Source: Flammula alnicola
Taxonomy: Eukaryota; Basidiomycota; Agaricomycetes; Agaricales; Strophariaceae
Assembly: GCA_015499995.1 (NCBI GenBank)
Contig: JADNRV010000023.1
Span: forward strand, 248,001-312,000
DNA: 64,000 bases
Direction of reading: 5' to 3'
The translations under genes were made by a program, and so were the position numbers. How positions within the stretch are numbered: position 1 is the stretch's first letter; each line of letters starts with the position of its first letter. Under the pieces are notes generated by a model, which saw only the letters and a list, made by a program, of their open reading frames with translations, was not told where the DNA came from and searched no databases. Shown here in pieces: positions 53,289 through 64,000 of the stretch.

Positions 53289-54695
53289 ATGCCTCACCTC
53301 AACCCCTCGGATGACATTTATTCATCCAACTCACATTTCCTGTCAGCATCCGCCTCTTCTTCCCGAAAATCACCCTCGCGACAAAGCATCAGTCTTCGTC
53401 GTTCGACCGCTTCTCTTCGCGGTCCTTCAAGTCTAGCCCATGCAATCGACGATGATTCTGCAAACGGGAGGCATCATTCGCTAGCACATGAGCTCGCAGT
53501 GGCTCTTATGCCAGAGCCCAGCGCCGGCTCAAAGCTCCTGGCGGAAGAGTTCGGCATCGAATTCGACGAAGGTGCTGAAGGGATAGATGAAGTGTCCAGT
53601 CATCACGGACCACTCGAAGGGGAAGATATTGGCGTCACTGATTCCGATATTCCATCATTCGCGTCTGAGCTCGCAACTTCCGCAAGCGACGCGTCGTTTC
53701 ACGATCACCCTCCAGGCATTGACGAACCGCTAAATGAGCATGAATATGACCCAGTCTTCCATACCCCTACCGTCACAAAGAAAAAGGTTCACCAGAAGAA
53801 GCCTGAGCAAGATGCGATGGAGGTTCTCGCCCAAGATCTGGAATCGACGGACAAATTTCTTAATCACCTTCGGACAATCGACGCCGACGCAGGCTCTTCG
53901 CAACAAGCAGCCCTGGAAAGAATCGCATCGGATGTTATCCGACGGATGAATGTGTCAGTGAGGGATAGGGAAGGACACGTTCGTGAGTTATTAGAGTATG
54001 AAAGAGAATTTAGGAAAATCGCTGGCGAAGTGGGTGGAAGCGATATCCTGGGTCAGCTGGACGAGTTGACACATATCGAGGATCTATCAGATGTACCAGC
54101 AAGGCATGAGCCCTCCAGGCCAGAACCAAAACATTTAGATGATGTAGACGAGGAGCCACGATCTCCAACCGCACACCACCATGCACATACATCCGATTGG
54201 GAACTCGATCCTGACAGACACCTTGGAGACGAGGACGATGTCTCCGAGCCACCCACATCGCCTCTAAAGGACTCTTTTCTCCCACCTCCCCTGGTCGTTG
54301 GTCCAGCGACGCCAGCAAGCACAATCCCACAACTTACTCATCTGCGCACTTTTACTACTTCGCTCGTTTCTTCGCTATCTACGATTTCAGAGCAAGCTCA
54401 GGTCAACGGTGCTGCTACGACGGAAGCTGGGAGAAAGATTCGTGCATTGAAGAACAAGTTGGGTGGCTGGCGGACGGAGTGGGATAGTGCAGAACGAAGC
54501 CGATTGAAGATTGAAAGATGGGAAGCAGGTATCGTCGAAGGAGACGGTCCCGAAGGAAGCTTAACCCCCGCATCACCGACTCGATCAACGACGAAACGGA
54601 TAGATGGAAGACGGATTGTAGAAGAGCACCTCCGAGCATTCGAGCTGGCGTTGGCCGATGCAGCTCTAAAGACACAGGCTATCATGGCGCGGTAA
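53289..54695 (+). CDS. Conserved hypothetical protein, coiled-coil, function unknown
   Basis: A single-exon gene; I recognise no named family. Start chosen at MPHLNPSDDIYSSNSH because upstream codons in the same frame (from 53196) look non-coding. A Ser-rich basic N-terminus leads to SLAHELAVALMPEPSAGSKL and LAEEFGIEFDEGAEGIDEV, which read as a conserved ordered block. Then a predicted coiled coil (QDAMEVLAQDLESTDKFLNH; VREDLLEYE-like RELLEYEREFRKIAGEV), an acidic/His-rich linker, and a second helical part LVSSLSTISEQAQVN, IRALKNKLGGWRTEWDSAER and HLRAFELALADAALKTQA. No signal peptide or membrane span. The pattern fits a cytoskeletal or trafficking scaffold, but that is speculation. Confidence 0.75.
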   Translation: MPHLNPSDDIYSSNSHFLSASASSSRKSPSRQSISLRRSTASLRGPSSLAHAIDDDSANGRHHSLAHELAVALMPEPSAGSKLLAEEFGIEFDEGAEGIDEVSSHHGPLEGEDIGVTDSDIPSFASELATSASDASFHDHPPGIDEPLNEHEYDPVFHTPTVTKKKVHQKKPEQDAMEVLAQDLESTDKFLNHLRTIDADAGSSQQAALERIASDVIRRMNVSVRDREGHVRELLEYEREFRKIAGEVGGSDILGQLDELTHIEDLSDVPARHEPSRPEPKHLDDVDEEPRSPTAHHHAHTSDWELDPDRHLGDEDDVSEPPTSPLKDSFLPPPLVVGPATPASTIPQLTHLRTFTTSLVSSLSTISEQAQVNGAATTEAGRKIRALKNKLGGWRTEWDSAERSRLKIERWEAGIVEGDGPEGSLTPASPTRSTTKRIDGRRIVEEHLRAFELALADAALKTQAIMAR

Positions 54696-54900
54696 GCCGT
54701 CACACAATACTACTTTTTATATACTCCCACTGGACCATCATCGGAAGCCCTGCCGCAATTCTTTGCGTTATCTCTATAACATATTGACATATTAGTCTGC
54801 CGTAGTGTACGGCCCTTTGCACACATACATCGGTACAAATGTTTGTCCCATTAGAAGGAGATCACTCGATACCCGTTGTCTATACCGCTACTCCGTTTAC

Positions 54901-57900
54901 CTACCCTTTGTATTTGAACCTGAAGTATATTAGTACCCCTGGAGGATTTCATGACAAAAATCTCACCAGTTCGTCCTAAAAGACATGAGTAATCAAACCA
55001 CAGGCGAAGATAAGATAAAGATGCTTACCTGGCATCCACAGCCTCCTTACGCACAGATCGCTTGGGATCGTCTAAAACTTGGGCCAACTCGCGCAGGACA
55101 GTTGGCTTGTATGGATGGAGGACATCATACCGCACAATGTTCGGCAGAACCCCTAAGTACCGAAGTGCAGAAATGCGCACATTCTGGATGGTTGAATGGA
55201 ATTAGCGGCTGCATATTTAATAGCTTAAAGATCTCACAGTTGATGTCATTTCCCCGACTTTGCTGTTCTTCAGCATAGATTTGACGAGTGTAACACTATG
55301 TTCAGAAACCAGACTTTTCTCAGGCGACTCGCCTTCCGCTGTGGCGAGGAAGGTATCAATGACGTTGCTTCGAATGTTGGTATCAGGAAGATCGAGGCCA
55401 CGTAAAAGAAGGGGGATAAGCTATCAGAAACCACTTAAGCGCGAGTCAAGTACTTTGTAGCTACAGAGGCTTACCGAAGGCATTTCATGAACGTAAGCAG
55501 CCCGTGGAATGGACTTAATGAGAGAAGTTAATGCCACAAGAGATGCAGTCTGCACCACAGGGCCTGCAGTCTTCATGAGCAACGTTGGTGACATAGATGG
55601 CAACGGTACTGACTGCTGCTGTCCTTCGCAAATTCAATAATTCTTGGAAGAACTGTGCCAACGTATTTCTGGACAAAAAGAATCTAAAGCCTTGGGTTAG
55701 TCAAGACCTTCGATGGAATTCGGAAACAACTCACTTTCACTTCTGCATGGTTAGCTTTCGTCAAAATTATGTCCGGAGATGGAATCTCTCCGACCGCTTT
55801 GGCAGCTTCCCATCCGATGGCTTCATCGCCGAAAACGTCATATAAACGTTCCGCGAAGTTTACTGCAAGTGGGTGCCTGCGAACAAGTAATGCCTTTGCC
55901 ATCTAGAAACAATGGTTGACGATTATAGCCAAAGTTAGAAGACAGTGTACTTACCCATGTCCAAGATTTTATCGCCCAGACACGTCTCTCTAATGGTGAC
56001 GTCCCGTCTGATATTTCTCTGCCCCAATACACATCGAGTTTATCGTTCAAGAAGGACAACAATTCTGGCAAAGAACATGCTCAACGGAAGGTGTACATCG
56101 TTCATCGCTTCACTCACGATCAGCTTGTCTGTTTAATATTGAGGCAACCATATGCAGAGCAGAGTATTTTTGAAGGTCGGTATCAGCAACCTCAAGGACC
56201 CATTTGAGAACCAGGTCCAAGAAATCTCCAATGTTTCCCAGGGAAAGCTGAACCTATAGAATGATCAGGAGCAGACAACGGCAGCTTCAAGGATGACGAC
56301 GGACTTCTTTATGAAGAGATACAACCGCAGCGGTCAATAGTGCGAGGAGATTGCGTTGATTTGGTGTGCTCGAATCCTATGGAAAGTGTTAGTGAGTTTC
56401 GCTGCAGCATACGAGAATTATGTTACGCTGAAGATGGAAAGTTTACGAGTCCCTGCTATTTTCTGGAACCCATGAGCAATGTCTGTTACATCTCCGTTCA
56501 TTACAGCCTTTGATAATCCAAGTGAATATAACCGTTGTCTCCTGCAAATGTAAAAGTAGATATTGAGCTTTGACTGACCCTGAGATGAGATGACAAACTA
56601 ACTGAAGGGATAATGACTGTACGACAAGGGTAATAATTTCTCCTGCAACTTGTATAAGGCGCGGTTCCGTCGCGATCATCGTTTGTTCTTCTGATAAAAA
56701 TGCAGATGCCACAAAAAGGTTGAATATGCTGGGCACTAGGCGATCGATGTATTTCACTACATCTGGATGTTTCTTCTTCACTTTGGTGTCCAAGGCTTGA
56801 GCCAGCGTCTTCAAGATCATATGAGCATACGCTGCACTAGGCTCTGGGTCTGCAGAGACGACTCGGGCCTGTTCCGCCGATGGGAAGCACAGTAAATCTA
56901 ATTTTGTTGTCAAGCGGATAACTAGATTTTCGAAAAGCTCCTGCTGAATGCAAAGCCTGTGAAGTGCAGATAAGGTTTGCCAGTATTTTGTTCGTTCAGA
57001 AACAGATTCGCGCGAGGGCGCAAAATCGGGCAGCGAGCTGAAAAGAAGGGGAAGTGTTTGTTCTGCAACATGGCGAGGTGCATGTTCGCTGATTGTCGTC
57101 AGGACATCGAGAATAGCATCACTAAGAAAATATAAGTCAAGACTAAAATAAGTTAACCACAAAGCACAGGCTGACCTTGCGTCATCAAAGTCATCTTGAT
57201 TCCCTTCAATAATCTGGTCTACATTGTGCACAATAAACCCGAGTTCCTCGTCTGAGAGAAGGAGTTTTATAGCAGTCATGGCTTTCAGACCTGACAACGC
57301 CATGTTACGAGTTGTGGCTGAGGTTAAACCGACGCTCAAAACTCCCAAAACATCATCTTTATATGGCATAAGAGGAGGATCGACTTCCGGAGACTTCGAC
57401 TTAGTCTGGGCCATCGAATCTCTGCCTGACCCTATCAACTCGGAAAGCAACGCTAGAGTAGCAGGGCGGGAAGATGCCTCGTCTGGATTATGGAAAAGGC
57501 GAATAAGGTGAGGAACGGCCTGGGAGATTGTGTATCGAGCGACGGAGGCTGTATGTAGAAGTTAGCAAGATATTCCTCGGAATGAATTCAAGACTAACGA
57601 GTAGTTGACATAAAGGCACAAAGGATCCTTATAGCTGGCCTTGCTTGACTTTTTTCTGGCTCCTTCAGAATCTGTATGCATTCTTCGCATATATCTCTTG
57701 CAAGACCTTGTATGTCATCATTTGATTCGACGGCTGCCTCCTCGTCGGTATAGATGGTTTTGACAAGTATCTGGGTCGTTGTCAAAGCCTCCTCTTCCGT
57801 TTCGGGGTCCACTGGTTGGAAAATCTAGGAGATTGATTTAGCATATAAAAAGGAGATTCTAACGGTACACACCTCCAACTTTAAGGCATTCCACAGCTTG

Positions 57901-59196
57901 CGAGCTGACACGCGTGCCAACGCAGAACCATAAACAGGAAGGCAAGATGACATTGTTTGAAGGGTGTCTTTCTGAAAGAATGAATCGGCGCATTAATCGG
58001 CATGTCATAATGAGAGATAACCAATTGCACTTTGGTCGCACGAGAACCCGCAGATATTTTCTCCAAGAAGACTGGTATTGCTAAAGGACCAAATGCTGGT
58101 GTAGCGTTTAGGCATCCTCTTTGGATATATCATTATATGTAAAAAGCAGTGCAAGAGTGTGCATACCGAAGAGCCATTTTCAAATCGAGGGTACTGATAC
58201 CATATCTGTCGTTTGGTGGTGGACGAAAGGTGATCGGGAAGTAACAAAAGAGAACATTGAACATGGACTATAAATGGCTGTGAATCAGTGCAATTGGGGA
58301 TGGCTCTTTATTGATTTTACTCACCTCGACGTGTTCAGAAATATTGAACTCGATTAAGATTACTCTAGCGATAGCGAATGCTACCATCAGGTTCCTGGGA
58401 TCTTTCTCGCCTTCTGCAAGGCTTATGTATCCATCCAAAAAACGCCTTCCCATAGATTTCAGGACTAGAGAGGGACTTTAACATAGCTTGGGAGAAATAT
58501 GAAAAGACCTGCCCACCGTCACGATGGAAGGCAATCAGTGAGTCGATTATGGAAAAGACTTTGAATCTGGTGTCCTGGACGATTGCCTTCATCTTAATAT
58601 GCTGGAAGAGCCTATGTTTCGCAAGAGTAAATGCCAGGAAATCTTTTGCTATTCACGAATATAAATCACCCTTCAACGATAATCGTGACTTCTGCAGGGG
58701 ACAAGATCGGGAGGCATGCGAGCGTCGTGAGACCACTTAGTGCCGGTTTAATAGTCACGGCATCGTCCAGCTTTCCAGCAAAGAAGGCAGTAAGAACCCT
58801 AACTATCAGTGATTATATTGAGGACTTGGTCATTACAGTTTCTCCTTGGGAAGGACTCACCAGATTGGCGGTTCAATTTTTCTTTGGGCAACCGTGCAAC
58901 AACCAACGAGAGAAATTCCACACCTAGTTCAACCTTGAAAATGACAGTGCACCGGATAAATCGACGCGTGCTTACCTTTTTGAAGCAGACTAGTATCTTC
59001 TGAGGTGAGATATTCTCCAAGGGCCTTCACGACATTGATTAGAGTTGTACGTTCGTCTGAAATGTCTGATATTATCGAAGTTCAATTCTCGATACATGAT
59101 TCGGCGAGTTCAGAGCATGCCTGAGACGACTTGGTTTACTTCTTCATCTCGGCCAGATGCCATCCACGTTTGGACCAGTCTTTCAGTAGACTCCAT
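54901..59196 (-). CDS. MMS19: MMS19/Met18, cytosolic iron-sulfur targeting HEAT-repeat protein
   Basis: Part of the CIA targeting complex that hands Fe-S clusters to DNA replication and repair enzymes and XPD. Start MESTERLVQTWMASGRDEEV. N-terminal domain: FKVFSIIDSLIAFHRD, spliced to VLKSMGRRFLDGYISLAEG, EKDPRNLMVAFAIARVILIE, FPITFRPPPNDRYGISTLDL and the following KMALR. HEAT repeats fill the rest (AVPHLIRLFHNPDEASSRPA; LLSDEELGFIVHNVDQIIEG). The C-terminus ends KEAVDARTNWFKYKG when a last 47-nt intron is applied, the usual MMS19 end. One base seems lost near 55624, joining LPRIIEFAK to QQQSVPLPSMSPTLLMK. Many exons. Divergent from NDUFAF7, 254 bases between starts. Confidence 0.9.
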
Positions 59197-59450
59197 CCCT
59201 CTTGAGGCTTTGGGGGTACGGCACTGAAAGTTGTTCAATCTGATAAAGCAGAAGTTGTCAGTTGAGATGGACGTTGCGCCGGTCCTGAGCGCTGAGCACC
59301 AAGTCCGATGATTCTGCCAAATTTGAACACGTGAGCTTTCTCCGAACACTTGCCATCCAACTCTTCTCTAAGCTCTCGAATAACAGACTCTCGTTCCCCA
59401 GGTCCTTCTGCCGCCGAAGGTGTTGTAGTCGCATAGGCTTTGGCTGGCCC

Positions 59451-61174
59451 ATGACATTATTGGGCGCTCCTGCGACCCGATGTCTGCTGAACACGCAATT
59501 TTATCATTGCCCTACTCGGCGACTCTTTGCTTCCAGTTCGTCGATATTGTCCAAACATCGTAGCAAACAGAGAATTCCCGACGAGCCAAAGGATAAATGG
59601 AATTATAATACAAGTCCGTTCGATGGAAAAATCAGTGATGACCATCATCACCTTCGCCTCGTCAATGCAAACATATTGGAGAAGGAGACGACCCCTCCGC
59701 ACGGTGTGAAGATGCTAGTCCGCGACTTTATAGAGGATTCTCTCTACAATCCAAACTACGGTTACTTTCCGAAGCAGGCTACCATCTTCAATACGCAAGA
59801 CGCAACATTCGATTTCACAAATTTTCGTGATTCTGCGGAATTCCAAGAGGAAGTCGGGGCAAAGTACGCGGCGTATGGAGCAGACAAATTCGATGGGCCT
59901 GGTCGACAACTGTGGCACACCCCAACAGAGCTTTTCAAGGTGTGTTTGATACAAGCACAACTTTGAAGTACACTGATCATGACGAGTAGCCGTGGTACGG
60001 CCGTGCTGTTGGACGATGCCTTGTCTCCGAATATCTATTGAAATACTTCCCATACGAAGATTTCGTCATATACGAAATTGGCGCCGGAAATGGGACGCTC
60101 GCAATGGACATTCTCAACCTTTTGCAAGAAGATTACCCAGACGTCTATGAGCGCACGCGCTACAACATTATCGAGATTAGCGAGAGCCTGGTGAAACTGC
60201 AAAAAAAGAAACTACAAGAGGCACACCCATGTGTCAATATCACGCACAAGAGTATTTTTCATTGGGAAACCACGGAGCCGGCCCCCTGCTTTTTTGTAGC
60301 CATGGAAGTCATTGTAAGTTTGCCTCGCATAGAGCTTCTCCTAGAACTCATTCAGACCAACTTAGGACAATTTCGCCCATGACATTGTGCGCTACGATTT
60401 AAGTACCTTGCAGCCTTATCAAGGTCTTGTCACCATCGACAAAAATGGCGATTTTGACACTGTATACACTCCAGTTACCGACCCCCTTGTTGCGTCTTTT
60501 CTGCACGCGCGTCGCACGCTCTCACACCCACCACCGATCAACAGACTTCTAGTGGCATCTGACGCACTCAGAAATATTTACACAAAATGCCCTTCGCGCC
60601 TAATTTATCAACAACCGAATATGTTCCAACGCGTCTTCTAAGTCTGTTGCGGACACTGCGGAACTATTTCCCTCGACACCGACTTCTCCTATCGGATTTC
60701 TCTTCTTTGCCAGACACAATATCTGGCGTCAATTCCCCCGTTGTTCAGACACGCTTCCAAAACATCACAGTGCCATGCACCACACTCCTCGTCAAACAAG
60801 GATACTTCGACATTTTCTTCCCAACCGATTTCGAACGTCTCCGAGATATGTATGAATTTACTTTGGATCAACCACCATCAGGTTTGACGTCCTCGACGGG
60901 AGATTTTGGGTCTGGACGCATGACACCGCTGATGTCCACAGCATCTTCCTTCACACTTGGTTCCCAGTTCTTCTCTTCGTACCAGCCAACGAACAGGCGA
61001 AGGCCGATCGATGGTATGACATCCGCAAGTGGCCTTCCAATCGGCGAACGAAAGAGCAGCGTCTTTTCGCACTCCCAGTTTTTGGAGACATACGCAGAAT
61101 TAGAGAAAACTCGACTTCGCAATGGCGAGAACCCAATGCTGGATTTCTACAAGAATGTTAAATTCTTGTTTTGA
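59451..61174 (+). CDS. NDUFAF7: NDUFAF7-like mitochondrial protein arginine methyltransferase
   Basis: SAM-dependent methyltransferase (DUF185/PF02636 type); the animal enzyme dimethylates an arginine of complex I subunit NDUFS2 during assembly. Start MTLLGAPATRCLLNTQFYH gives an Arg-rich mitochondrial presequence. Family motifs: VKMLVRDFIEDSLYNPNYGY, RQLWHTPTELFK joined to PWYGRAVGRCLVSEYLLKYF, the SAM site VIYEIGAGNGTLAMDILNLL, YNIIEISESLVKLQKKKLQ, CFFVAMEVI joined to DNFAHDIVRYD. A frame break at about 60586 (one A missing from a run) separates ALRNIYTK from MPFAPNLSTTEYVPTRLL; beyond it the protein continues RHRLLLSDFSSLPDTISGVN and TLLVKQGYFDIFFPTDFERL to a stop at 61174. An upstream in-frame ATG at 59331 is less likely. 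Confidence 0.9.
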
Positions 61175-61212
61175 CACTACTTGGCGCGTCATCCCACCTT
61201 CGAGCAACACAC

Positions 61213-62288
61213 ACTAGATTTCAGCATGTTTACGCAAAATGTATAAGTAATAATGAAAGGCTTCTCCTAACTGCTTGATCTCTAATGTTGTTCCTTGTCT
61301 CTGCAAATAGCGGCGTCGGAAGTGGGGTTGACCAAAGGTCAGGTATATGAAAATGCCACCTTTGCGAAGTACTCTGCATTATTCAGGGTCAGGTCGAGAT
61401 AAGAAATAAATAAATTAACATTCTCTTACCTCAGGGTCTCGTCTACCTCCTGCGTGCAATCGTCGATGACTTGCTGGGGAGGATCCTGTGATAATATATT
61501 CATAAAGCCAACAATATCATCTCATGGTCTAGGACCGGCTTACCCATACGTCCCCTTTCACTGTCATCATGGCGTCCATTGTACCTGGAAAAGAAAAGAT
61601 TAAAGACATATCTAGCCCGATAAATTCGGCGAACCTTTGTCAATTGCTACATCAAACGTTTCATCCTCGAACACGAGAGAACGAACGTCCATTTCGTGCC
61701 CTGTCTAGTCACTAAGAAAAGGGTGTTGTAGGGGCTTATGCAAACTTACACTCCATTTCCGGTCGCAACAGACTGTGTCGCTTCTTCATTTGATCAATGA
61801 GGATTTTAGAGTACTGGATATAGAAATGAGTAAACCTTTGGGAAAGGGATACAAGAGTCAGAGTCTTACATCAGTATTCACGATGTTGCGATAACCATCT
61901 CCCCACATCTTCGTTGAAACTCTTCCGGTTAGCAATAACTCCCCAGCATTTATTTATAACATTGAGCTCACATCTTCCGACAATCTTGAATTGCCACAAC
62001 CAAGCATCAAAATTTTTGAAGACTTGTTCGGGATGAAAACATGGAGGAGTTCCGCGAGATCGGCGTATGACTTGAACCAATCGAAAGATTCGCCTTCGCC
62101 TTCCCTTCATTTTACATCTTTTCAATATATCTCTACGAGGAGTACACCAGCACAAACTGACTCTGAATATCGTTGATCCCTGCAGATGTCTAATAAGAAC
62201 AAAATCCATTGGGGATAGCACTTCAGCAGACGAACCAATATTCTTTCGTGCCATATTGTTCATTTTTGGCGGGCAATACACTCGACAT
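61213..62288 (-). CDS. Class I SAM-dependent methyltransferase, EEF1AKMT4/METTL13-like
   Basis: Probable protein lysine methyltransferase; relatives modify translation factor eEF1A. Start MSSVLPAKNEQYGTKEYW, spliced to DQRYSES. Then GESFDWFKSYADLAELLHVF and SAM motif I KILMLGCGNSRLSED. Next exons: GDGYRNIVNTDYSKILIDQM, MEWHEMDVRSLVFEDETFDV, and AIDKGTMDAMMTVKGDVW, the family signature. The last exon reads RVLRKGGIFIYLTFGQPHFR, RRYLQRQGTTLEIKQLG, EAFHYYLYILRKHAEI. About seven small exons. Stops of this gene and NDUFAF7 are 38 bases apart. Substrate cannot be told from sequence. Confidence 0.85.
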
Positions 62289-62494
62289 TATGTGTATTTC
62301 GAAGAGTTGGAACTTGGATGTCCGAGTAGACAAAAAGCGATCAAGCGTTGGACGTTGATCAGTCCTTACGAGTTTCGAGATAAGATAACAAATATTTGTT
62401 AGGCCTAAATGGCTAAGGCAAACACCGTGATCATTCAAGTTCATTGGCCTCTTTGCGGCCTCTCCTCAAAGCTAGACTTCCAAAAACATACACC

Positions 62495-63870
62495 ATGCCT
62501 CCAAGTCGCTTCGAGCCTTCTTCGATCAAGAATAAAATCAAGAGGGAAGAAATCTCTCAAAAATCTAAAAAGGCCAAGAACCAGCAGAAACTGCAGAAAA
62601 GATTAGCACAGGCCAAGCTCGAAGCTAATGATCCTGCTGCAAAGAAGGTGAACAAATTACAAACTGTTCGTTGCAATATATTAAACTTGGTGGCAGAAAC
62701 GTTTGGCAGAAAATGTCCCTCGAACTCTTGATAATATGCGAGAGTTTGATCCGTCCATCTTAACCGCCGATCCCTCGACCTCAAACCTTTCTGGAGAGTC
62801 TTCTCAAGAATCGAAATTGAATGACCTGGAGGCGGACCTCGACAACGACCCATTCGCGTCTTATTTTACCTCGGTTGACGACCCCACCGTTCCACCAAAG
62901 ATTTTGATTACCACAGGCCCTAAAGCCTCAAAATCTACTTATGATTTTTGCGACGAACTGGTGGGCGTGTTCCCTGGAGCGGAATTCATACGGAGAAAGA
63001 AAGGGAAGGGGTTTGAACTAGGTCGGATAGCAGGATGGGCTGCTGACCGAGGATACAAGCACCTCTGCGTTGTGAACGAGGACATGAAGAAGCCAAGCAA
63101 GTCGCCTCTCAGTTGACAGCGTTCCATGACTAAATTGTGAATTTCTAGATGCCATCACTCTAGTTCACCTCCCGAATGGCCCTTCTGCGTACTTCAAACT
63201 GACCTCTGTCGAGCTCACAAAGCAAATATTCGTGCGCATATTGATTTAAGTTGTCATCTCAGAATCCTCACTCTTGAGCAGGGTCATGCACGAGCAACAC
63301 CTCACTTCCCTGAGCTTGTCCTCAACAATTTTGTGACACGTCTTGGCCATGCTGTCGGCCGGATGTTTCAAACCACTTTCCCCCAGCTGCCAGAGTTCCA
63401 AGGTCGCCAAGTTGTGACTCTACACAACCAGAGAGATTTCCTTTTTTTCAGACGGCATCGGTTAGTTATCGATGGTCTATTCCCTCTTCCCTTCCATTAA
63501 TACTCTATTTATTTTTAGGTATGCTTTCCGGTCAGCAGAAAAAGTCGCTTTGCAAGAAATTGGGCCCCGATTTACTCTCAAACTACGGTGGCTGAAAAAG
63601 GGCATTCCTGCGGTGTACAGCTATGGCGAGGAACCTAAACCTCTAACGTTCGATGCTCTGCCCTCAACGACAGATAGCGAGGAAAATCCCATAGCAGGAC
63701 CGTCCGATGACTCGTCGACGCCATTGCCCAAGAAAACGCTGCCACCCAAGCAGGATGAATTTATTTGGGCCTGGAAGGTTGGCGCTTTTTCGAACGTCAT
63801 AATCACTATTGACATGGAGACTCTTTCGCAGCCGGAACTAGAGACAACCAGGAAGACCTTTTTCCTATGA
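62495..63870 (+). CDS. RPF1: Ribosome production factor 1 (Brix domain)
   Basis: Nucleolar factor for 60S pre-rRNA processing. Start [20 protein letters not shown] with a Lys-rich N-terminus ([19 protein letters not shown]). A short intron gives [20 protein letters not shown]. The Brix domain follows: [135 protein letters not shown] and [20 protein letters not shown]. The last exon gives [18 protein letters not shown], matching the family C-terminus. The final intron (about 63778-63831) is also readable through in frame, giving a slightly longer isoform. Confidence 0.93.
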
Positions 63871-63903
63871 GTTTTTTCGCTGTTGTTACTCAATTCATAC
63901 ATT

Positions 63904-64000
63904 CTATACACGCCTGAGAACCTCCACCAAGCTCGAAATTCTGAAGGGTCCCTTTGAGATAAGTCCTGCAATAGAGGTCAACCTCATACAAGAAATGCTC
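63904..64000 (-). CDS. 3' end of a further minus-strand gene (partial)
   Basis: An open minus-strand frame runs from the window edge to a TAG at 63904-63906 and reads GLISKGPFRISSLVEVLRRV at its end. It would be tail-to-tail with RPF1, 33 bases apart, like the other convergent pairs here. Too short to identify. Confidence 0.25.
   Translation of the reverse strand, partial: SISCMRLTSIAGLISKGPFRISSLVEVLRRV

Overview
This window reads as nuclear chromosomal DNA of a mushroom-forming basidiomycete (Agaricomycetes). The evidence is dense intron-rich genes with about 45-70 nt GT..AG introns, a DUF6535 membrane protein, an agaricomycete-type protein family with a charged coiled-coil tail, and typical fungal single-copy genes. 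No rRNA, CRISPR array or bacterial operon is visible, and I recognised no tRNA. All homology calls are from recognising conserved residues by eye; no search was run.

Layout. 0-8.5 kb: 3' part of a CoA-type Nudix hydrolase, a Vma12-like V-ATPase assembly factor (-), an ataxin-10 homologue (+), the Paf1-complex subunit LEO1 (-), and a conserved basidiomycete protein of unknown function (+). 8.5-15 kb: a looser accessory stretch with an uncharacterised coiled-coil-tailed protein (paralogue A, -), a 292-bp inverted-repeat element that looks like a MITE, a weak hypothetical membrane gene, and the ERV1 sulfhydryl oxidase (-). 15-22 kb: a DUF6535 membrane protein (+), a ZIP zinc transporter (-) and the HIT-finger protein ZNHIT2 (-). 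22-28 kb: a ubiquitin cluster of two tandem RBR E3 ligase genes; the second also carries an N-terminal papain-like deubiquitinase-type region and five UIM-like repeats. 28-35.4 kb: DBP9 RNA helicase (+), glycerol kinase (-), GH47 mannosidase (-). 36-39 kb: a CFEM-type secreted protein and paralogue B of the coiled-coil-tailed family. 39.5-64 kb: compact housekeeping block with an ANTH/AP180 clathrin adaptor, a NASP-type histone chaperone, PRO2, ATP1 and mitochondrial bL21m (divergent), PRP40, an unknown conserved protein, MMS19 and NDUFAF7 (divergent), an EEF1AKMT4-type methyltransferase, RPF1, and the tail of one more gene.

Three things stand out. First, the 25.2-28.1 kb gene puts a putative deubiquitinase Cys/D-x-H site, UIM-like repeats and an RBR ligase on one chain, that is ubiquitin removal, reading and writing together. 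Second, paralogues A and B differ at exactly the two positions (His and Cys) that would form a papain-like dyad: both are present in A and both are lost in B, which suggests an enzyme/pseudoenzyme pair. Third, from 28.7 kb rightwards at least seven otherwise well-conserved genes carry single-base losses in short runs of identical bases. The uniform direction suggests assembly error more than gene decay, so frame breaks in those genes should be read with care.
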